Assembly: GCA_946007445.1 (NCBI GenBank)
Contig: CAMGAL010000058.1
Location: 1 to 9,590, forward strand
DNA length: 9,590 nt
Source: an uncultured Mediterranea sp.
GTDB taxonomy: Bacteria > Bacteroidota > Bacteroidia > Bacteroidales > Bacteroidaceae
Direction: 5' to 3'
Shown: in pieces, positions 4,747 to 9,590 of the stretch
Numbering within the stretch: position 1 is the stretch's first letter
Layout of the letters: each line of letters starts with the position of its first letter
Notes under the pieces: generated by a model
What the model was told of the DNA's origin: nothing
Seen by the model: the letters and a program-made list of their open reading frames with translations, nothing else
Databases searched by the model: none
Program-made: the position numbers and the translations under genes

Positions 4747-7365
4747 TTAGAATTCCTGACCCAGGATGAAGTGGAACTGGCTGCCGCTGTACTGGCTGCT
4801 GCCATTGATCTTGTCGAAACCATAGGCCCAGTCGATACCCATCATACCAATCATCGGGAGGAAGATGCGGACACCCACACCGGCAGAGCGCTTCAGCTCG
4901 AAGGGGTTGAAGTTGCTCACCTCGTGCCAGGCGTTACCGGCCTCGATGAAGCTCAGGGCGTAGATGCTGGTGGTGGTCTCCAGCATCAGCGGGTAGCGCA
5001 GCTCCAGTCCCATGCGGGTATAGGCGTAGCCCTCGTTGCCGTAGTAGGAGAGGGAGGCGTTTTCGTAACCACGCAGGGCGATGGTCTCGGTGGCGTAGCT
5101 GGAGTAGCCGGTCATGCCGTCACCACCCACCTCGAAGGTTTCGAAGGGCGACTTCTTGTACTTGTTGTAGTGGCCCAGCAAGCCGAACTCGGCGCGACCC
5201 ATCAGCACGGGGGTGCGCTTCACGGTCATGGGATCCATCAGCGGGATGTAAATCTTGGATTTGAACTTCCACTTGTGGTACTCAATCCACTTGTGCATCT
5301 TGTTCATGTCCTCCTGGTTGGTCTGGTCGTACTTGCTGTAGTCCTTGCCGTCGAACAGGGAGTAGGGCGGGGTGAACTGTACCGAGAGTGAGAACTCCGA
5401 ACCTTGACGGGGATAGATGGGGTTGTCGATGGAGCTGCGGGCCAACGTCAGGTTGAGGCTGATGTTGTTGCAGTTGCCGTCGGTCACGGGGAAGTAGCGC
5501 CACTCGCTCAGCATGTAGCGGGTGAAGGCCAGCTCGGCGCTGAACTGGAAGTAGTCGTCGGGCCACTTCAGACGCTTACCGAACATGAACGAGAGGCCGA
5601 ACATCTGGATGTACTTGTCGGGGTCGTAGTAGTTCTCGTAGCTGTTGTAGTTGCCGTAGTTGTACATGCCATAGCCGTACATGCCGCTATAGTAGCTGTT
5701 GTAGTAGTTGTTGTAGTAGCCCGAGTTGTAGTACTGGTCGCTGATGTCGGTCTGGCGCGAGTAGAAGGCCGATACCGAGAAGGCGTTGGGGCGCTTGCCG
5801 CCGAACCAGGGGTCGTAGAACGAGATGCTGTACGACTGGTAGTACTTGGCGTTGGTTTGGGCGCTGAGGGTCAGCGTCTGTCCGTCGCCTTGCGGCAGGA
5901 TGCCTCGGTAGTTCTCGCCCGGATGCAGCAGGTTGGCTAGTGAGAAGTTGGTGAACTTCAGGCTCAGCTTACCGATGATACCGGTCTGTCCCCAACCGGC
6001 GGAGAACTCCACCTGGTCGTTGGCTTTGGAGACGAGGTCGTAGGCGATGTCCACGGTGCCGTCTTCGGGTTTGGGCTGGATATCGGGTTTGATCTGCTCG
6101 GCATCGAAGTGTCCCATCTGCTGGATTTCACGCATGGAGCGCATCAGGTCTTCACGGCTGAAGAGCTGGCCGGGGCGGGTGCGCAGCTCACGGCGGACGA
6201 TGTTCTCATAAAGGCGGTCGTTACCGTTGATGGCCACCTTGTTGATGGTGGCCTGTCGGCCTTCGTAGATGCGCATCTCCAGGTCGATGGAGTCGCCCAC
6301 GATGTTCACTTCCACCGGTTCGAGGCTGTAGAAGAGGTAGCCGTTGTTGTAGTAGAGGTTGCCGATGGCATCGTCATCGCTCACGGTGCGTTCCTCCAGC
6401 AACTTCTGGTTGTAGACGTCGCCCTTCTTCATGCGCAGCAGGTAGTTGAGCTGCTCGGAGGGGTAGAGCGTGTTGCCCACCCACGAGATGTTGCGCAGGT
6501 AGTATTTCTGTCCCTCTTCGATTTTCATGTAGATGTCCACTGTGCGGTCGTCGTAGGGCTTGATGCTGTCGGTCACGATGGTGGCGTCGCGGTAACCCAG
6601 CTCGTTGTACTTGTCGATGATGAGTTGCTTGTCGGCCTCGTAGTTCTCTTCGATGAACTTCTTGGTGCGGAAGGTGTTGACCAGCTTGTTCTTCTCGTTG
6701 GTCTTCTTCATCACTCGCTTCAGCTTCTTGGTCTTGATGGCCTGGTTGCCCACGATGGTGATTTGGTGTACCTTCACCTTCTCTTTCTTGTCGATGTTGA
6801 TGTCAATGATGACCTGGTTCTTGTTGTTGGGGTCATCCTTCTGGTTGATGAATACCTCGGCATTCTTGAATCCCTTGTCGTCGAAGTAGCGCTTGATGAG
6901 GGTCTTGGCTCGGTCGATGGAGTTGGGTGTCACCTGGTTGCCCTTGATCATACCGATTTTGCTCTCCAGGTCTTCGCGCTCCGACTTCTTCACGCCGTGG
7001 AAGACGATGTCGGTGGCACGCGGGCGCATCTTCAGGTGGATGGTGAGCCAGGTCTGATTGCCGGCGATGCTATCCTGGGTGATGGAGACATCGGCAAAGA
7101 GTCCGTGACGCCAGTAGCGCTTGCAGGCCTGGGTGATGTCGTCGCCGGGGATGGTGACAACCTGCTTCTTGCTGAGTCCGGAGAGGCCGATGATGACCAT
7201 GTCCTCGTAGTTGTCGGCTCCCTCCACGCGGATGTCGGCAATTTCGTACTTCTTGGGGGTGCCGGAGTAGAGCACTACCGGTTTCTCCTCTTGGGCTGTG
7301 GCGGTCATGACGCAACCCAGCAGGCAGGCCATGGTGACGAATATGGAGGTAATTCGTTGAAACAT
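4747..7365 (-). CDS. bamA: Outer membrane protein assembly factor BamA (Omp85 family)
   Basis: BamA folds and inserts beta-barrel proteins into the outer membrane. The 872-aa product has a signal peptide of about 24 residues (ends MTATAQ). Five POTRA-like units follow, at roughly 38-115, 118-200, 201-295, 296-375 and 376-450, judged by their repeated start pattern (IADIRVEGADNY, ATDIVFHGV, VHQITIVGNQA, LRNISWVGNTLY, INKVAINGNDRLY). The beta barrel runs from about 455 to the end. It shows the Omp85 RG(F/Y) motif as R765-G766-Y767, the late LPMIGMMGIDWAYGFD segment, and a C-terminal strand ending HFILGQEF with the terminal aromatic expected of barrel proteins. A Tyr/Asn/Gly-rich stretch at residues 545-585 looks like an extracellular loop. 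The gene follows uppS by 39 bp and precedes two Skp-like genes. Length is normal for Bacteroidetes. Confidence 0.97.
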   Translation of the reverse strand: MFQRITSIFVTMACLLGCVMTATAQEEKPVVLYSGTPKKYEIADIRVEGADNYEDMVIIGLSGLSKKQVVTIPGDDITQACKRYWRHGLFADVSITQDSIAGNQTWLTIHLKMRPRATDIVFHGVKKSEREDLESKIGMIKGNQVTPNSIDRAKTLIKRYFDDKGFKNAEVFINQKDDPNNKNQVIIDINIDKKEKVKVHQITIVGNQAIKTKKLKRVMKKTNEKNKLVNTFRTKKFIEENYEADKQLIIDKYNELGYRDATIVTDSIKPYDDRTVDIYMKIEEGQKYYLRNISWVGNTLYPSEQLNYLLRMKKGDVYNQKLLEERTVSDDDAIGNLYYNNGYLFYSLEPVEVNIVGDSIDLEMRIYEGRQATINKVAINGNDRLYENIVRRELRTRPGQLFSREDLMRSMREIQQMGHFDAEQIKPDIQPKPEDGTVDIAYDLVSKANDQVEFSAGWGQTGIIGKLSLKFTNFSLANLLHPGENYRGILPQGDGQTLTLSAQTNAKYYQSYSISFYDPWFGGKRPNAFSVSAFYSRQTDISDQYYNSGYYNNYYNSYYSGMYGYGMYNYGNYNSYENYYDPDKYIQMFGLSFMFGKRLKWPDDYFQFSAELAFTRYMLSEWRYFPVTDGNCNNISLNLTLARSSIDNPIYPRQGSEFSLSVQFTPPYSLFDGKDYSKYDQTNQEDMNKMHKWIEYHKWKFKSKIYIPLMDPMTVKRTPVLMGRAEFGLLGHYNKYKKSPFETFEVGGDGMTGYSSYATETIALRGYENASLSYYGNEGYAYTRMGLELRYPLMLETTTSIYALSFIEAGNAWHEVSNFNPFELKRSAGVGVRIFLPMIGMMGIDWAYGFDKINGSSQYSGSQFHFILGQEF

Positions 7366-7404
7366 CGTTCGTTCTTTATTTCGTTAAAATCACTATAGGG
7401 TTAT

Positions 7405-8145
7405 TCATTCTTGTTCTATCTGTTCGCTGGTCTTCCCGAAGCGGCGTTCGCGCTTCTGGTATTCGCAGATGGCCTGTCGCAGCTCCGGCTCCCTGAAGTC
7501 GGGCCAGTAGGTGTCGCAGAAGTAGAGCTCGGAGTAGGCGCATTGCCACAGCAGGTAGTTGCTCAGACGTACCTCGCCGCCGGTGCGTATCAGCAGGTCG
7601 GGGTCGGGCATGAAGTGGGTGGTGAGTTGCCCGGCCAGCAGGTCGGCATTTATTTCCTCGGGAGAAACTTTCCCTTCCCTCACGAGGAACGCTAATTTTC
7701 GGGCGGCTTCGGTCAGCTCCCAGCGGGAGGAGTAGCTCAAGGCCAGTACCAGGGTCATGCCGGTGTTGCCGGCCGTGCGGTCGATGCAGCGTTGCAGGCG
7801 CTCGGCCACATGCTCGGGCAGCTTGCCGGCTTCGCCTATGGTGCGGAAGCGGATGTTGTTCTTCATGAAGGTGCTCTCTTCTATCTGATCGAAGAGCAGA
7901 GCCATGAGGGCGGCCACTTCGGTGGCGGGTCGGTTCCAGTTTTCGGTGGAGAAGGTGTAGAGTGTCAGGTACTTGATACCCAGACGGGCGGCCTCTTCGG
8001 CTATGATGTGTACCGTCTCTGCTCCAGCTTGGTGGCCGTAGCTACGTTCATGTCCGCGTTGCTTGGCCCATCGGCCGTTGCCGTCCATGATGATGGCCAC
8101 ATGTGCCGGTATGCGCTGGGGATCGGGTTGTTCTTGATGGTGCAT
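7405..8145 (-). CDS. uppS: Undecaprenyl diphosphate synthase (isoprenyl transferase)
   Basis: UppS condenses eight isopentenyl diphosphates onto farnesyl diphosphate, giving the C55 lipid carrier for peptidoglycan and surface glycans. The 246-aa protein has every key motif. [10 protein letters not shown] contains the catalytic D21. H38 lies in [15 protein letters not shown] spans 64-70. [10 protein letters not shown] carries R187, R193 and S195, and E206 is in AYSELYF. These match the E. coli residues D26, H43, R194, R200, S202 and E213 with constant offsets of 5 and then 7. The usual NYGGR motif reads SYSSRWE here; as far as I recall this is common in Bacteroides, so I do not treat it as a defect. 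ATG at 8145 gives the family's usual short N-terminus. bamA begins 39 bp after the stop, so the two are probably co-transcribed. Confidence 0.97.
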   Translation of the reverse strand: MHHQEQPDPQRIPAHVAIIMDGNGRWAKQRGHERSYGHQAGAETVHIIAEEAARLGIKYLTLYTFSTENWNRPATEVAALMALLFDQIEESTFMKNNIRFRTIGEAGKLPEHVAERLQRCIDRTAGNTGMTLVLALSYSSRWELTEAARKLAFLVREGKVSPEEINADLLAGQLTTHFMPDPDLLIRTGGEVRLSNYLLWQCAYSELYFCDTYWPDFREPELRQAICEYQKRERRFGKTSEQIEQE

Positions 8146-8190
8146 CTTGATTCCGTTTTCTGGTTATACCTTATTATATAGTGCTGCTGA

Positions 8191-9489
8191 TTATTGTCTC
8201 TCGAAACCCAGTCGGTTGAGGCGTCCTCGCCATATCTCCAGGTTGGGCGAGCCGTCGCCGCCAAAGATTACCCAGATGTAGTTCTGCTTGTCCACCACTA
8301 AGGAGTAGCGGCTCTTGCCGGCAAAGGCGTTGGGCAGGAGGAACTTCTGTGTGGTGGGGAACCAGGCGATGCCGGTCAGCGACTCGTAGATGGTGCTCAT
8401 GTCGCCGCCGAAGAGGTAGAAGCGGTCGCCGTAGTGCATGATGGCGGGATTCTGCATCCAGGGGCAGTAGGCATCCGAGGTGGTGCCCAGGTCGGCCCAA
8501 TGCTCTCCGTCGAGGCTGAGCCAGGGAGTGGTGGCCGTGCCCGACTCGGTGGCTCCCACGGCGATGTATTCGGGCACACCGTTGCCGGTCAGGAAGTGTG
8601 AGACGTAGAAACGTCTGGTGGGGAACTGCTCTTCCACGGGTTCGCGGAGGCTGTATCCCTCTTCATCGAGCTTCAGCACCCGACGTTCGCCGTCCTTGCT
8701 CGTAAGCATGGTGAGTGACTTGCCATCGCTGTGGATGATGGAGAGCAGGGTGCCCTGATCTTCTTTGATCATCTCCCACGACCAGTAGAGCTCTTCCGGC
8801 GTCTTGCCATAGAGCTTCCGGCCATTCACCAGAAAGACTCTTTCGTTGAAGTAGGTGGCCGAGCTGAGGTCTGTCTGCTCGGGCAGGTTGTCCATGGGGT
8901 AGGCGGAGATGTTCCGGCCTTCCGGGTCCTCTATCACGTAGGAGCTGGTGGCCGAGGTGCCTATCCAGATGCGTCCGTCGCCCAGCAGGACGGCCTTGGG
9001 CTCCTGGAAGAGCGGTCCGTCGGTGGTCAGGGTGCTGATGTGGCTCCATACCAGGGAGTCGGGGTCTAGGCGGTGTACGTTGATGCTCAGCTTGTAGATG
9101 CGCGTGGTGGTGCCGTCGCCGGCATGTATCTTGAACTCCATGCCATAGGGATTGTTGATGGCAGGGGTCAGGTCTTGGGCATTGCTGGTGTTGAGTACCG
9201 TATCGTTGGCACCGCAGGAGATGTAGCCGGTCACCGAGAAGGTGTCAATCAGGATGCTGTCCAGCAGGGTGTCGGCACCCATGGGCATGGAGTCGCGGTT
9301 GTAGATGAGGCGGTTTACCTGGTCGATGGTGAAGCGGTAGTGCTTGCCATAGACGGTGTCCAACCCGAAGGCGCGTACCGAGGCGTCGGTACTATATTCG
9401 TAGTTCTCCGTTTCATCGTCCAAGCAGCCGCTGAATCCGATGCTCAGAAACAGGAAAAAGGCGATAAGCGATAGAAAGTTTCTTCTCAT
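8191..9489 (-). CDS. DUF6242-like lipoprotein with predicted beta-propeller C-terminal part
   Basis: The 432-aa product begins with a signal peptide and a lipobox (F-S-G-C, acylated Cys at residue 22 counted from ATG 9489), followed by acidic residues, so an outer-membrane lipoprotein is likely. The N-terminal part to about residue 150 is beta-rich (YRFTIDQVNRLIYN, MEFKIHAGDGTTTRIYKLSINV). Repeated blade-like segments follow (LLGDGRIWIGTS, RVFLVNGRKLYG, WLSLDGEHWADLGTT, DRFYLFGGDMS, NYIWVIFGGDG), suggesting a propeller. I recognise it as resembling the Bacteroides DUF6242 family; no function is established. A TTG at 9495 would add two residues, but ATG 9489 is the better start. It has its own likely promoter and sits 45 bp before uppS. 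Whether it serves envelope assembly is not known. Confidence 0.9.
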   Translation of the reverse strand: MRRNFLSLIAFFLFLSIGFSGCLDDETENYEYSTDASVRAFGLDTVYGKHYRFTIDQVNRLIYNRDSMPMGADTLLDSILIDTFSVTGYISCGANDTVLNTSNAQDLTPAINNPYGMEFKIHAGDGTTTRIYKLSINVHRLDPDSLVWSHISTLTTDGPLFQEPKAVLLGDGRIWIGTSATSSYVIEDPEGRNISAYPMDNLPEQTDLSSATYFNERVFLVNGRKLYGKTPEELYWSWEMIKEDQGTLLSIIHSDGKSLTMLTSKDGERRVLKLDEEGYSLREPVEEQFPTRRFYVSHFLTGNGVPEYIAVGATESGTATTPWLSLDGEHWADLGTTSDAYCPWMQNPAIMHYGDRFYLFGGDMSTIYESLTGIAWFPTTQKFLLPNAFAGKSRYSLVVDKQNYIWVIFGGDGSPNLEIWRGRLNRLGFERQ

Positions 9490-9521
9490 TTGCAACTTTG
9501 TCTTTATTTACAAGTTGCAAA
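9489..9521. promoter_or_regulatory. Perfect 10-bp inverted repeat over promoter and start codon of the lipoprotein gene
   Basis: TTTGCAACTT (9489-9498) and AAGTTGCAAA (9512-9521) are exact complements with a 13-nt spacer. One arm touches the start codon at 9489-9487; the other overlaps the TATTTTTG -7 box at 9518-9525. Transcription would begin between the arms, so the RNA could not form the full hairpin. This favours a DNA operator over an RNA structure. The regulator is unknown. Confidence 0.5.
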
Positions 9522-9525
9522 AATA
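9518..9525 (-). promoter_or_regulatory. Likely Bacteroidetes -7 box (TATTTTTG) for the DUF6242-like gene
   Basis: The minus strand reads TATTTTTG, a full TAnnTTTG match about 28 bp upstream of the start codon, inside an AT-rich gap. No clear TTTG -33 element is found at the standard spacing. Transcription would start near 9511, giving a leader of about 20 nt. It could also drive uppS and bamA. Confidence 0.5.
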
Positions 9526-9590
9526 GGAACAATTTTCGCGATAATTGCCTTTGCCGCGAAGTTTTATATTAAATTATAGATAATAGGGGC

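Noticed and set aside
4771..5940. Plus-strand open frames at 4771-5391 and 5404-5940
   Set aside because: Both are antisense to the BamA barrel and have the same Val/Ala/Gly-rich shadow composition, without any motif.
6109..7398. Long plus-strand open frame of 429 codons
   Set aside because: It is antisense to bamA, and its Val/Leu/Asp/His-rich composition is the mirror of bamA codons in a GC-rich gene. bamA has clear domain evidence.
7738..7760. uppS defect because NYGGR reads SYSSRWE
   Set aside because: All catalytic residues are present, and as far as I recall the variant is common in Bacteroides enzymes, so it is not treated as damage.
9490..9495. TTG start for the lipoprotein at 9495
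   Set aside because: An ATG two codons later starts a standard lipoprotein signal peptide.

Overview
The window looks like a chromosomal segment from a member of the order Bacteroidales, most likely a gut Bacteroides or Phocaeicola relative. Three things point there: the gene order uppS-bamA-ompH/skp-ompH/skp-murI, the protein sequences themselves, and AT-rich gaps without clear Shine-Dalgarno sites but with several matches to the Bacteroidetes -7 promoter element TAnnTTTG. Genus is inferred from protein resemblance, not from a search. All confident genes lie on the minus strand, so transcription runs from high to low coordinates.

Right part (2861-9489) is an envelope-biogenesis cluster. In transcription order it holds a DUF6242-type lipoprotein, undecaprenyl diphosphate synthase (uppS), the outer-membrane insertase BamA, two Skp/OmpH-like periplasmic chaperones and glutamate racemase (murI). 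They serve lipid-carrier supply, peptidoglycan precursor supply and outer-membrane protein folding. Gaps between the genes are 39-73 bp. The murI copy is broken: about 57-60 internal codons are missing at a short CCTGCCC repeat, and the rest is out of frame. The two catalytic cysteine regions therefore no longer lie in one reading frame.

Middle part (1701-2860) is about 1.15 kb without a convincing gene. It is dense in repeats and inverted repeats: a roughly 220-bp imperfect inverted-repeat element with nested stem-loops, three tandem 22-bp palindromic units, an 18-bp perfect inverted repeat, a REP-like hairpin with a second copy on the other side of murI, and a run of TAACTCCT repeats.

Left part (1-1700) holds two overlapping genes of a restriction-modification system. 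The first is a 222-aa SAM-binding methyltransferase subunit. The second is an Eco57I-like N6-adenine methyltransferase with an NPPY motif and a zinc-finger-like insert, which runs off the left edge. It is easily missed because its stop lies outside the window. Its 5' half is GC-rich and its 3' half AT-rich, which suggests a recombinant gene. The cognate nuclease or helicase, if present, would lie beyond position 1.
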